A stretch of 64,000 nt of DNA from Ulvibacterium sp. (GTDB lineage: Bacteria > Bacteroidota > Bacteroidia > Flavobacteriales > Flavobacteriaceae). The stretch covers positions 186,001 to 250,000 of the forward strand of contig NZ_JANQOO010000010.1 in assembly GCF_028285715.1 (NCBI RefSeq). Direction: 5' to 3'. The translations under genes and the position numbers were made by a program. Under the pieces are notes generated by a model. That model worked only from the letters and a program-made list of their open reading frames with translations, did no database searches and was not told where the DNA came from. Positions 1-7,692 of the stretch are shown piece by piece (within the stretch, counting starts at the first letter, position 1; the number at the start of each line of letters is the position of its first letter).

Positions 1-1196
1 GTGTCATCAACGGCAACTTTATAGTATTGGATAATGGGCAAATTCCCTACAAAACGCCAACTCTTGGTCAAGTCAAAGCTTTCATAGAGTCCGCCATCAG
101 TACCAAATAGCACATAGTTTGGGTCGGATTCCTTGAATGCCACGGCATGGCTGTCCACGTGCTTGTTTTCCTCGTTAAGGGTATAGAATGTTTTTCCATG
201 ATTATCGGAAACCTGTGTATAGTTGCTCATTAGATAGAGCCTACCCTTCTGGTGTGGGGATGCAAAAAGCTCCTGATAATAGTGGGGTCCTGTTCCACCA
301 GATACAGCATCCGACTGTTTGACCCAGGACTGTCCTTTATTGGAGGACATAAATACGCCTCCCTTCTTCCGATCGAGTTCTATGGCGGCATAGAGTACAT
401 CCGGATCAAATGGGGAAATTGCCAAACCTATTTTACCCAGGTTAGACTTAGGGATGCCTTCGGTAAGTTTTGACCAGGTCTCGCCTCCGTCCGTACTTCT
501 ATGGATACCGGACCCGGGGCCGCCTCCCAAATAGGCGGCAACCGTTCTATGGCGCTGCCATGTTGCAGCGTACAGTACGTTAGGGTCTGTGTAGTCCATG
601 ACCAAATCTGTGGCTCCCGTCCATTCTTCATCACCCAATGTTTTTTTCCATGTTTTCCCACCATCAATGGATTTGTATATCCCGCGATCGCCTCCTTTCT
701 TCCATAAGGGTCCTTGTGATGCTACCCAGATGATGTCAGAGTTTTCCGGATGGATGATAATCTTTGATAGGTGTTCGGATTTTTTAAGCCCCATATTCTT
801 CCATGTTTTTCCATCGTCATGACTTACGTAGATCCCATCCCCGAAACCTACATGCCTACCTCCAACATTTTCGCCAGTACCGACCCAAACGGTATGCGGA
901 TTATTGGGATCTATGGTGATACAACCAATGGAATAACTTATCTGTTTGTCAAAAATTGGGGTCCAAGTGGTTCCGGAGTTAACCGTTTTCCAAACTCCCC
1001 CGGATCCAACGGCTACGTACCAAATATTTTCATTTTTAGGATGAATGGCTATATCTGCAATTCTACCGGAAGTCAAAGCCGGCCCTAAGCTCCTGAATTT
1101 AAGTCCCTCAAAAGTCTTTTCGTTCACTTGTTGCGTCATACCCAAGTGGGCAATTACCAAAAAGCATGCATAAAAAAGTAGTTTTTGCCTTCTCAT
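1..1196 (-). CDS. Secreted BNR/sortilin-type beta-propeller protein (C-terminus cut by window edge)
   Basis: About 398 residues are visible, starting at ATG 1196; the rest lies beyond base 1. A Sec signal peptide covers roughly residues 1-21 (hydrophobic core after MRRQK, then Q-rich mature start). At least five Asp-box-like BNR motifs (S-x-D-x-G-x-T-W type, such as SHDDGKTWK, SIDGGKTWK and STDGGETWS) recur about every 50 residues, as in propeller proteins annotated as glycosyl hydrolase BNR or VPS10/sortilin-like. These are large exported proteins, often near 1,000 residues in Bacteroidota, and their substrate is generally unknown. No catalytic residues can be assigned here. It appears monocistronic in the window, with 222 bp of non-coding DNA separating its start from the next gene. 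Confidence 0.85.
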   Translation of the reverse strand, partial: MRRQKLLFYACFLVIAHLGMTQQVNEKTFEGLKFRSLGPALTSGRIADIAIHPKNENIWYVAVGSGGVWKTVNSGTTWTPIFDKQISYSIGCITIDPNNPHTVWVGTGENVGGRHVGFGDGIYVSHDDGKTWKNMGLKKSEHLSKIIIHPENSDIIWVASQGPLWKKGGDRGIYKSIDGGKTWKKTLGDEEWTGATDLVMDYTDPNVLYAATWQRHRTVAAYLGGGPGSGIHRSTDGGETWSKLTEGIPKSNLGKIGLAISPFDPDVLYAAIELDRKKGGVFMSSNKGQSWVKQSDAVSGGTGPHYYQELFASPHQKGRLYLMSNYTQVSDNHGKTFYTLNEENKHVDSHAVAFKESDPNYVLFGTDGGLYESFDLTKSWRFVGNLPIIQYYKVAVDD

Positions 1197-1418
1197 TGTG
1201 CTACAATTAGTTTTAGTATTTCGAATTAGTCAATCCAAGCAATTTAAGGAATTTGCGGTTATTTTCTTACGTACAAGACTTAGAATGTGAATAACTCCAA
1301 TACAACGTAAAATCCGAACTTCGGGATGTTTGGCGGCAGTTCTTTTAAACAGCTGAATTTAATCAGGCTGAGCCCAAGGTCAAAATCAGTTTTACGGAAA
1401 ATTAAGAATATGGGAAGC

Positions 1419-2495
1419 CTAAGAGGTCTTACTATGTTGATGGATGTACGCTTTTGGGGTAATTCCCTTTTCCTTTTTGAAAGCCGTATAAAATACCGAG
1501 CTTGATTTAAAACCTGCCCTTTGGGCAATTCCCATGATGGTTAAAGAGGAGTGCTGCCCGGAACGCAAGGCCTCCTCCACTTCGGAAATTCTAAGGCTGT
1601 TAATGAACCCATTGAAATTCCTATTGTAGTTTTGATTAATGAGGTGGCTTAATTCATGGTACGGCATATTCAATTGGTGGGAGAGTGTTCGGATGTTTAA
1701 ATCGGAATCCCTATAGTACTTTTTCTCGCGTATTAGCGCAATCAAGGAGTCGCACTCACTATCCTGGTTTTTTATTTCCCTTTTCCCAATTCGTGAATTT
1801 TTTCCGACTCCCCTTTCAAAAGAGCCTGTAAGCTTTTGATAGGAGACCCACACCATTAAAAAGGTAAAAAGCAACGTGATATTGAGGTAAAAAAGACTGG
1901 AAAGTTCATGGACAAAGATTCGGTATACGTGAAACAACAAATTAAGAAACCAAATGGATGCAATGCTCCAAAAAATGACCTTGGCTAGTTTACGCTTGCC
2001 CTTCTTCCAATTTTTAAGTGAATAAAAGGACAGGGATAGATAAACAAGAAAGTGCAGATTCCATAACAAAAGTATGGCTTTATGGTCCAAGATCCAGGTT
2101 CCCCAATTTCCTGAAGGGGTATTGGGAAAGGCTAAAGTCCAGATTGTAAAGGATAAAATGAAATAAAAAGGCAACAAATGAACCGCATCGGATACCTTCC
2201 TTTTTCCAGAAAATGCGTTAGACCTAATATAGAGATACAAAAGAGGGGCCATAGCCCAAATAACTGCATTGCTAATGGGCTCAAAAACATGAAGGACATG
2301 GCCATAACCCGTAAAATTCAGTATCGTATTAAAGATGACCACTCCAATGATGAAAAATAAAAAAGAAAGTAATTGTGCATTCCGACCAAGATCCCCTGAT
2401 TTTCCCATCACATAGACATATGAAAGTAAAAAACAATTGCCCACGCCAAAAGCATTGATCAATACGGAAACATCCTCAACGATATGTAATTCCAT
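1419..2495 (-). CDS. AraC-family regulator with N-terminal multi-TM sensor
   Basis: A 358-residue protein starting at ATG 2495. The first ~215 residues contain about seven hydrophobic segments. The C-terminal ~110 residues form an AraC double helix-turn-helix: a first HTH around LNIRTLSHQLNMPYHELSH and a second around IMGIAQRAGFKSSSVFYTAFKK, ending in the typical G-I-T-P-K-A-Y motif. This membrane-AraC architecture is common in Flavobacteriia, where the membrane domain probably senses an unknown signal. It is divergent from the SRPBCC/ArsR pair across a 159-bp gap. The operators in that gap are better explained by the ArsR protein. Its target genes cannot be read from the sequence. Confidence 0.88.
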   Translation of the reverse strand: MELHIVEDVSVLINAFGVGNCFLLSYVYVMGKSGDLGRNAQLLSFLFFIIGVVIFNTILNFTGYGHVLHVFEPISNAVIWAMAPLLYLYIRSNAFSGKRKVSDAVHLLPFYFILSFTIWTLAFPNTPSGNWGTWILDHKAILLLWNLHFLVYLSLSFYSLKNWKKGKRKLAKVIFWSIASIWFLNLLFHVYRIFVHELSSLFYLNITLLFTFLMVWVSYQKLTGSFERGVGKNSRIGKREIKNQDSECDSLIALIREKKYYRDSDLNIRTLSHQLNMPYHELSHLINQNYNRNFNGFINSLRISEVEEALRSGQHSSLTIMGIAQRAGFKSSSVFYTAFKKEKGITPKAYIHQHSKTS

Positions 2496-2572
2496 GTAAA
2501 TCCTTTAGAGGATAAGACGACGCACCTAGGGTCAACGTTACATGATATGCCATAGATTCAAAAAAATAAAAT

Positions 2573-2629
2573 GCAACCAAAAAGTTGCGTATTAAAATTT
2601 ATTAGCTATATTTGCAACCATATAGTTGC
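2573..2629 (+). promoter_or_regulatory. Promoter with two overlapping 16-bp inverted-repeat operators (ArsR/SRPBCC operon)
   Basis: Two copies of GCAAC-N6-GTTGC lie at 2573-2588 and 2614-2629, 41 bp apart, and each is followed by a similar GTATTAA/CATATTAA tail. A Bacteroidota-type promoter sits on them: -33 TTG at 2585-2587 lies inside the first repeat, and -7 TATATTTG at 2607-2614 ends on the first base of the second, with a 19-bp spacer. Occupancy of either repeat should block RNA polymerase. The downstream ArsR-type protein is the obvious ligand (inference). Confidence 0.8.
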
Positions 2630-2654
2630 ATATTAATTAAAAAAACGAACAGTC

Positions 2655-3083
2655 ATGAAAGATGTAATTTCAAAGGAACACGTATTTGATCATTCCATCG
2701 AAAAAGTATGGAATGCGATTTCCAAGGCGGAGGAAATCTCCGCTTGGTTCATCAATGCCGATTTTAAGGCAGAAATCGGGTACAACTACACTTTTACCGC
2801 AGATGAGGAGCATGGGTGTACCCAAATAACGGGAGTTGTAAAAGCGGCGGATCCGTATACATTGGTGTATACTTGGATTGTCCAAAATACAAATACCGAA
2901 ACCACGGTTAAATGGGAATTGAATGAAATGGAGGGAAAGACCAAGCTGTATTTGGAGCACTCGGGAATATCCAAATATCCAGGTGATAGTGCCGTACAAA
3001 TGTTCACTAGTTTTAATGCCGGATGGGATAATTGCATATCTGAACTTTCCAAGTATCTAATACAGGAAGTCCATGCAGGATAA
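2655..3083 (+). CDS. SRPBCC (AHSA1/START-like) protein
   Basis: A 142-residue protein of the activator-of-Hsp90-ATPase-homologue / SRPBCC fold, with typical elements: an N-terminal strand followed by H-S-I-E-K-V-W-N-A-I-S, then A-E-E-I-S-A-W-F, a central beta sheet, and a C-terminal helix after F-N-A-G-W-D-N. These proteins bind hydrophobic ligands in a cavity; the ligand here is unknown. It is the first gene of a two-gene operon and overlaps the ArsR-type gene by 11 bp, so the two are probably translationally coupled. The SRPBCC/ArsR pairing is common in bacteria. The promoter carries two inverted-repeat operators, so expression is probably repressed by the partner. There is no signal peptide, so it is cytoplasmic. 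Confidence 0.88.
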   Translation: MKDVISKEHVFDHSIEKVWNAISKAEEISAWFINADFKAEIGYNYTFTADEEHGCTQITGVVKAADPYTLVYTWIVQNTNTETTVKWELNEMEGKTKLYLEHSGISKYPGDSAVQMFTSFNAGWDNCISELSKYLIQEVHAG

Positions 3084-3396
3084 GATTACGACAATTCTAA
3101 AGGCCATAGCCGACCCGACAAGGCGTGAAATCTTTCACGCCTTGATCTTAGCGGCTACCGCAATGCCCATCACCCAAATTTCCGGTCAATTTGAAATTAG
3201 CCGACAAGGGATTACCAAGCATTTGAAGACTTTAGAGGAAGCTGGATTGGTGGAAATCAATACCAAAGGTAGGGAACGTTATTGCTATGCAAATGCAAGA
3301 CCGCTTAAAGAAGTAAACCAATGGCTTAAGTTTTACGAGCATTTCTGGAACGATGCCTTGGGTAACCTTGGTTCCTATTTGGACAGCAAGCCTTAA
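3073..3396 (+). CDS. ArsR-family winged-helix repressor
   Basis: A 107-residue winged helix protein. The pattern I-A-D-P-T-R-R-E-I at residues ~12-20 and the recognition segment around ITQISGQFEISRQGITKHLK are hallmarks of the ArsR/SmtB fold, followed by a wing (L-V-E-I-N-T-K-G-R-E-R-Y). The metal-binding C-x-C of metal-sensing ArsR proteins is absent, so a non-metal signal is more likely. It belongs to the subgroup encoded beside SRPBCC proteins. It overlaps the upstream gene by 11 bp and likely binds the two GCAAC-N6-GTTGC sites in their common promoter. Its 3' end almost touches the convergent DUF2652 gene (2 bp gap). Confidence 0.88.
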   Translation: MQDKITTILKAIADPTRREIFHALILAATAMPITQISGQFEISRQGITKHLKTLEEAGLVEINTKGRERYCYANARPLKEVNQWLKFYEHFWNDALGNLGSYLDSKP

Positions 3397-3398
3397 AA

Positions 3399-4487
3399 CT
3401 AGGTTAGTAAGGGTTTGGCCTTAACAAATCGGTAGAGTCCATCCAAGGCCTGTAGTGTATTTTTCTTGAAGACCCGGCGGACAAAAAGAAAAACAATCAA
3501 TTTTTTCAAGGGCGACTTGGCTTCCCAATATACTTCGCTCCTCAGGTTACACGAGGTTTGTGAAGTAGGGGTAATACTATAAAATTGATACAAGGCATCC
3601 AAGGGCGGGGGGCTTGTTGTCATCTCGCCATAGACCAGTACCTCGGGATCTACTTCTTTGGTGACGGTAATAAAATTTAAATGCTTTCCGTTAATGACAC
3701 ATACATGCTCTGTTCCCAGTCGTGTGACCTCATTTTCATTAAAAACGAAATCATCCACCCCCTTCACCCATTCATGGCGGTATTTATAATTGGTAATATA
3801 CTCCATGAGTTCCGTAGCCGAAACCGGAAATTGTTTATCAAAAGTCAGGTTGGGTGGTCTGTCAAAAACAACTTTCTTAGCCTGGGAATATGTATTCAAG
3901 CTCAGTTTTTCACGATCGATCAACGCATAGATGTATTCTACTTCCTTACCATCATAGTCGTCCTTCCCTTCCTTAAACCTAAAAACCTTGCTGTAGTAAT
4001 AGATCGGTAACTCTATTTCCTTGGCCAGCTTTTTACTGACCAATACATAATTATCACTATCGATAGAATTTTTTAGCAAGCGATGGGCCTCTATTACTTG
4101 TTGTCCAAATGGCTTTCTGTTTCCCTTTACAGCAATATATTGTAGCTCTCCGCAGTGCGCGACTATCTTAAGTTGAAGGTTGGGTGCCGTGGCACAGGCA
4201 TTACAGGGGCATATTCTATTTTTTTCCAACAACTTCAAATGACTATAAAACGCGGTGAAAATGGTTTCTATTTGGGCCAACAATCGCTCCTGTGAAGGTA
4301 TTTCTCCCTCCTTATAAAAGAATAGGGCGTCGCCCTCTATTTCAACCAATTCCATATCCTGGGTATTGGCATCAATAAGTACTTCCAACAGTTCGGAAAT
4401 CACATGTTGGCTATGTTCTACCTCCGTTGTCTGGACAAATTTGGTAAAACCGGAAATATCCGGAATGAAAAGCAGTGAATTCGGCAT
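3399..4487 (-). CDS. DUF2652 protein (cyclase-like N-terminus plus SRPBCC-like C-terminus)
   Basis: A 362-residue protein using ATG 4487; an upstream TTG at 4511 adds only eight implausible residues. The N-terminal half starts SLLFIPDISGFTKFV and contains V-E-I-E-G-D-A-L-F-F-Y, which resembles the core of class III nucleotide cyclases and is diagnostic of DUF2652. A cluster of three cysteines (C-P-C-N-A-C) follows near residue 100. The C-terminal half, from about residue 200, looks like a SRPBCC lipid-cavity domain (strands around P-V-S-A-T-E-L-M-E-Y-I and E-V-Y-W-E-A). Cyclase activity is unproven for the family. It is encoded convergently with the ArsR gene and is followed upstream, on the same strand, by a lipoprotein gene 46 bp away. 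Confidence 0.78.
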   Translation of the reverse strand: MPNSLLFIPDISGFTKFVQTTEVEHSQHVISELLEVLIDANTQDMELVEIEGDALFFYKEGEIPSQERLLAQIETIFTAFYSHLKLLEKNRICPCNACATAPNLQLKIVAHCGELQYIAVKGNRKPFGQQVIEAHRLLKNSIDSDNYVLVSKKLAKEIELPIYYYSKVFRFKEGKDDYDGKEVEYIYALIDREKLSLNTYSQAKKVVFDRPPNLTFDKQFPVSATELMEYITNYKYRHEWVKGVDDFVFNENEVTRLGTEHVCVINGKHLNFITVTKEVDPEVLVYGEMTTSPPPLDALYQFYSITPTSQTSCNLRSEVYWEAKSPLKKLIVFLFVRRVFKKNTLQALDGLYRFVKAKPLLT

Positions 4488-4533
4488 GACTTTAATCCAA
4501 ATAACCTTCAAAAACCATAGAACAAACCGTCCC

Positions 4534-5031
4534 CTATTCGTCTTCCAAAATAAGTTTGGTGTCTAGGGTACTGTTAATTATGATATTGAAGTGATCCCGA
4601 AATATATTGTAGGCATCGATCATCTCTAAGGTCGGTTCTTGGGGGTCCTGTTGGAATTCTAAATAGTCCTTGGCCTTTAAGACATAGGTTTTAAATACTT
4701 TTTGCCTGCTCCTTACCTGGGAAATATCAAAAAATTCGGGATATTTTGAATCAGCCAATAGATTTTGCTTTTCAATCAAGTCTTCAATGACCAGTTTAAG
4801 GTCTTCTTTGTTCTCGATTGAATAGAGGGCATCAAAACTGGTTTCAAGCGCGTTAAATTCAGGCCAGCTTTTCAAAATATCCATTGCCTTAGAGTTTATT
4901 GGTGTCTTTTTTGGCCATTTTTCCGTGGATATATCAAACACGGAAGAATCCGTTTCCCCCTCCTTTTTATCGCCGGACCCACAAGAAATAAGCACTAGGA
5001 CCATAACTCCCAAAGCGAAGAATTTTTGCAT
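4534..5031 (-). CDS. Putative lipoprotein of unknown function
   Basis: A 165-residue protein starting at ATG 5031 (a TTG five codons upstream is less likely). The N-terminus has a type II signal peptide: basic start, hydrophobic core, and lipobox L-I-S-C with the lipidated Cys near residue 17, followed by G-S-G-D-K-K. The rest is helical and acidic, with no recognised domain; the segment ESLKSWPEFNALETS-like around residues 50-60 and several Leu/Glu-rich stretches suggest an alpha-helical periplasmic domain. It is divergent from tdh, with 65 bp between the start codons. The function is unknown. Confidence 0.7.
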   Translation of the reverse strand: MQKFFALGVMVLVLISCGSGDKKEGETDSSVFDISTEKWPKKTPINSKAMDILKSWPEFNALETSFDALYSIENKEDLKLVIEDLIEKQNLLADSKYPEFFDISQVRSRQKVFKTYVLKAKDYLEFQQDPQEPTLEMIDAYNIFRDHFNIIINSTLDTKLILEDE

Positions 5032-5096
5032 AACGCGAATGTACAAATTTTAGAATCGGTTATCTTTACCCCCATATCCCTTTAACTTCATTTTAA

Positions 5097-6038
5097 ATGC
5101 ACAAGTCCATACTTATTCTAGGAGCCTGCGGTCAGATAGGCACTGAACTTACCTTAAACCTAAGGGAAACCTACGGAAATGAATCCGTAATTGCCAGTGA
5201 CATCAGGGAAGGAAACGAAAATTTGATGGACTCGGGTTCTTTTGAATTATTGGATGCTACTGACTACGATGCATTGGAGGAAGTTATTGCCTATTATGAA
5301 ATAGATGAAGTTTATCTTATGGCCGCCATGCTCAGTGCAACAGCGGAGAAATTCCCGGAACGGGCCTGGAACCTTAATATGAACTCCCTATTTAATGTTC
5401 TGAACCTTGCCAAGGATAAAAAGATAAAAAGAATCTTCTGGCCATCCAGCATTGCGGTCTTTGGTCCCAGCACCCCAAAGACTAACACTCCTCAAAACAC
5501 GATAATGGAGCCCAGTACGGTCTATGGTATAAGCAAGCAGTCCGGCGAGCGTTGGTGCAACTATTATCATCACAAATTTGGAGTGGACGTTCGCAGTCTT
5601 CGCTACCCAGGACTAATTAGTTGGAAGACCCAACCTGGCGGGGGAACCACGGACTACGCCGTAGAGATTTATCACAAGGCCTTGACCGAAGGTGCCTATA
5701 GCTGTTTCCTAAACAAGGACACTAAACTCCCTATGATGTTCATGGACGATGCCATACGGGCCACCCAACAGCTTATGGCAACCGACATGGAAAAAATAGG
5801 GATACGTTCGTCCTATAACCTATCGGCCATGAGCTTTTCCCCAAAGGAAATTGCCCAAAACATCAAGGAACACATTCCGGAGTTCGAAATTTTTTATGAG
5901 CCCGATTTTAGACAGGCCATCGCGGATTCTTGGCCCAACAGTATCGATGATTCCCAGGCTAGAAAGGACTGGGGCTGGAAACCTCTCTTTGATTTGAACA
6001 AGACAACAAAGGACATGTTGGGGAATTTAAAAGCCTAG
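5097..6038 (+). CDS. tdh: L-threonine 3-dehydrogenase, short-chain (UDP-galactose epimerase-like) type
   Basis: A 313-residue NAD-dependent enzyme oxidising L-threonine to 2-amino-3-oxobutyrate in the cytoplasm. It has the extended-SDR Rossmann motif GACGQIG at residues 9-15, the catalytic Y143-x3-K147 (YGISK), a Ser in W-P-S-S-I-A just before, and the block RYPGLISW...GGGTTDYA that is characteristic of flavobacterial SDR-type threonine dehydrogenases. The length matches that family. No 2-amino-3-ketobutyrate CoA ligase gene is adjacent. It runs convergently into the next small gene with a 4-bp overlap of the 3' ends. Confidence 0.9.
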   Translation: MHKSILILGACGQIGTELTLNLRETYGNESVIASDIREGNENLMDSGSFELLDATDYDALEEVIAYYEIDEVYLMAAMLSATAEKFPERAWNLNMNSLFNVLNLAKDKKIKRIFWPSSIAVFGPSTPKTNTPQNTIMEPSTVYGISKQSGERWCNYYHHKFGVDVRSLRYPGLISWKTQPGGGTTDYAVEIYHKALTEGAYSCFLNKDTKLPMMFMDDAIRATQQLMATDMEKIGIRSSYNLSAMSFSPKEIAQNIKEHIPEFEIFYEPDFRQAIADSWPNSIDDSQARKDWGWKPLFDLNKTTKDMLGNLKA

Positions 6039-6343
6039 TCCTCATCTTCTTCTTCCAGCATCTCTTTGGGATCTACTACGGCAGTGGGATCATCCGCGGC
6101 AAAATCCTCATAATCATCCTCATCGTAGTTTTCCATGGTATACTCCAGTTTGGCACTGATTTTCACCAAATACTTGGTGCTACCATCAATAACTTCCACT
6201 GCTTCAATACGTTGGCCTCTGGCATTTTTAAAAGTAATGATATTGCGATCATCGTACCCATCGGGATATTTGTCCACCAAAAGTTTGAGTACTTCTGGGG
6301 TCAGTTTTTTGAAATCTACGATGACTCTTTTTAGGTTGTCCAT
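6035..6343 (-). CDS. Small acidic conserved protein
   Basis: A 102-residue cytoplasmic protein with no signal or membrane segment. The first ~70 residues are a compact mixed alpha/beta region (MDNLKRVIVDFKKLTPEVL, then F-K-N-A-R-G-Q-R-I-E-A-V-E-V). The last ~30 residues are extremely acidic, rich in Asp and Glu. Similar short proteins with acidic tails are widespread as hypothetical proteins in Flavobacteriia, but I cannot name a function. Good codon periodicity and a plausible ATG start at 6343 support it as a real gene. Its stop overlaps the end of tdh by 4 bp. Confidence 0.7.
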   Translation of the reverse strand: MDNLKRVIVDFKKLTPEVLKLLVDKYPDGYDDRNIITFKNARGQRIEAVEVIDGSTKYLVKISAKLEYTMENYDEDDYEDFAADDPTAVVDPKEMLEEEDED

Positions 6344-6406
6344 GATTACGTGTCCAAAAGTTAAGCAAAAATCAGGCTTGTAGCAATAGTGTCCTAAAAA
6401 GAAGTC

Positions 6407-6424
6407 CCTTCAAATTCTTGAAGG
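6407..6424 (-). terminator. Hairpin after ackA
   Basis: A perfect 7-bp stem (CCTTCAA / TTGAAGG) with a 4-nt loop begins 4 bases past the ackA stop codon. Read on the minus strand it is followed by GACTTCTTTTTAGG, a short imperfect T tract. A moderate intrinsic terminator for the pta-ackA operon. Confidence 0.5.
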
Positions 6425-6427
6425 ATT

Positions 6428-7618
6428 TCAGACCCCGGAACACAGTCCAAAGGTCTGCTTAGCGATTTCCAATTCCTCATTTGTGGCAATGACCAGAATC
6501 TTGATTTTGGAGGAATTCTTGTTTATTTCCCGTATTGGAGCCGGGCCCATGTCATTTTTATAGTCGTCCAGGACAATGCCGAGATAGGACATGTCCGTGC
6601 AAACAAGTTTCCGCAAGACACTGGAGTTTTCACCGATACCCGCTGTGAACACAATGGCATCCAAACCATTCATAGCAGCTGCATACGCCCCAATGTATTT
6701 TTTAATGCGATAAGCATTCATTTCCAGCGCAATTTGGCAATCCGTATCCCCATTTTCGGCCTTCGCCTGAATGTCCCTCAAATCACTATATCCGGTAAGG
6801 CCCAACATGCCACTTTCCGCATTCAGTATACGGTTTACCTCATCTAGCGAATGCCCTAATGTGTTCACCAGGTAAAAAATGAGGGCATGGTCTATATCCC
6901 CACTTCGGGAACCCATAAGAAGTCCATTGGAAGGGGCAAAACCCAGACTATGGTCAACGCTCTTACCATCGGCCACAGCAGTGATACTACATCCATTTCC
7001 AAGATGAATCGTAATTATTTTGGATTCTTCTTTTTTTAAATATTCAATCGCCTTTTCGGAAACATATTTATGACTGGTGCCATGGAATCCATAGGACCGG
7101 ATGCCGTAATCTGTATAAAACCTGTTGGGAATGCCATACTTGTGCGCCTTAACGGGAATTGTTTGATGGAAAGCCGTATCGAAAACCGCAACTTGCCTGG
7201 CTTTTGGGAACAATTGTTCGGCAATTTGAATTCCTTCCAAATTATGGGGATTATGCAAAGGTGCCAAAGCAGAAAATTCCCGGATTTCTTTTTTTACCGT
7301 ATCGGTAACCCAAGTGGTCTTGGCAAAGGAATCTCCTCCATGAACTACCCTATGCCCTACCACATCAATTTCTTCGATATCATTGATGGCTCCATTTTCA
7401 GCGTCCAAAAGGATATCCAGAATTCTCTGCAGTCCCAGTTTATGGCTCTTTATGGCATCCACATAATGTAAGGTCTTACCATTACCCTTGTACGTTAAAG
7501 TAGCCTCTTCCAAACCAATGCGCTCCACGATTCCAGAACAAGTAACATGTTCCGAAGGCATTTGTATCAGCTGGAATTTTATGGATGAGCTTCCGGAGTT
7601 TAGAATTAGAATGTTCAT
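6428..7618 (-). CDS. ackA: Acetate kinase
   Basis: A 396-residue enzyme interconverting acetyl phosphate plus ADP with acetate plus ATP. ASKHA-family hallmarks are present: the N-terminal phosphate-binding N-S-G-S-S-S-I-K-F, H-R-V-V-H-G-G, the catalytic-Asp region V-F-D-T-A-F-H, Y-G-F-H-G-T-S-H, and near the C-terminus T-A-G-I-G-E-N. The length is standard for AckA (about 400). It lies 74 bp downstream of pta on the same strand, the classic order for overflow metabolism and substrate-level phosphorylation. A hairpin immediately downstream may end the transcript. Confidence 0.96.
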   Translation of the reverse strand: MNILILNSGSSSIKFQLIQMPSEHVTCSGIVERIGLEEATLTYKGNGKTLHYVDAIKSHKLGLQRILDILLDAENGAINDIEEIDVVGHRVVHGGDSFAKTTWVTDTVKKEIREFSALAPLHNPHNLEGIQIAEQLFPKARQVAVFDTAFHQTIPVKAHKYGIPNRFYTDYGIRSYGFHGTSHKYVSEKAIEYLKKEESKIITIHLGNGCSITAVADGKSVDHSLGFAPSNGLLMGSRSGDIDHALIFYLVNTLGHSLDEVNRILNAESGMLGLTGYSDLRDIQAKAENGDTDCQIALEMNAYRIKKYIGAYAAAMNGLDAIVFTAGIGENSSVLRKLVCTDMSYLGIVLDDYKNDMGPAPIREINKNSSKIKILVIATNEELEIAKQTFGLCSGV

Positions 7619-7692
7619 AGGCTAAAGATAGTAGTATTCTTTACGGCATATGGTAGGGTAGAACGGTTACGGCAGATTTTATTTTCTTTGAT

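Noticed and set aside
7070-7471. 133-residue plus-strand frame inside ackA
   Set aside because: It lies entirely antisense to acetate kinase and shows no domain or start signal.
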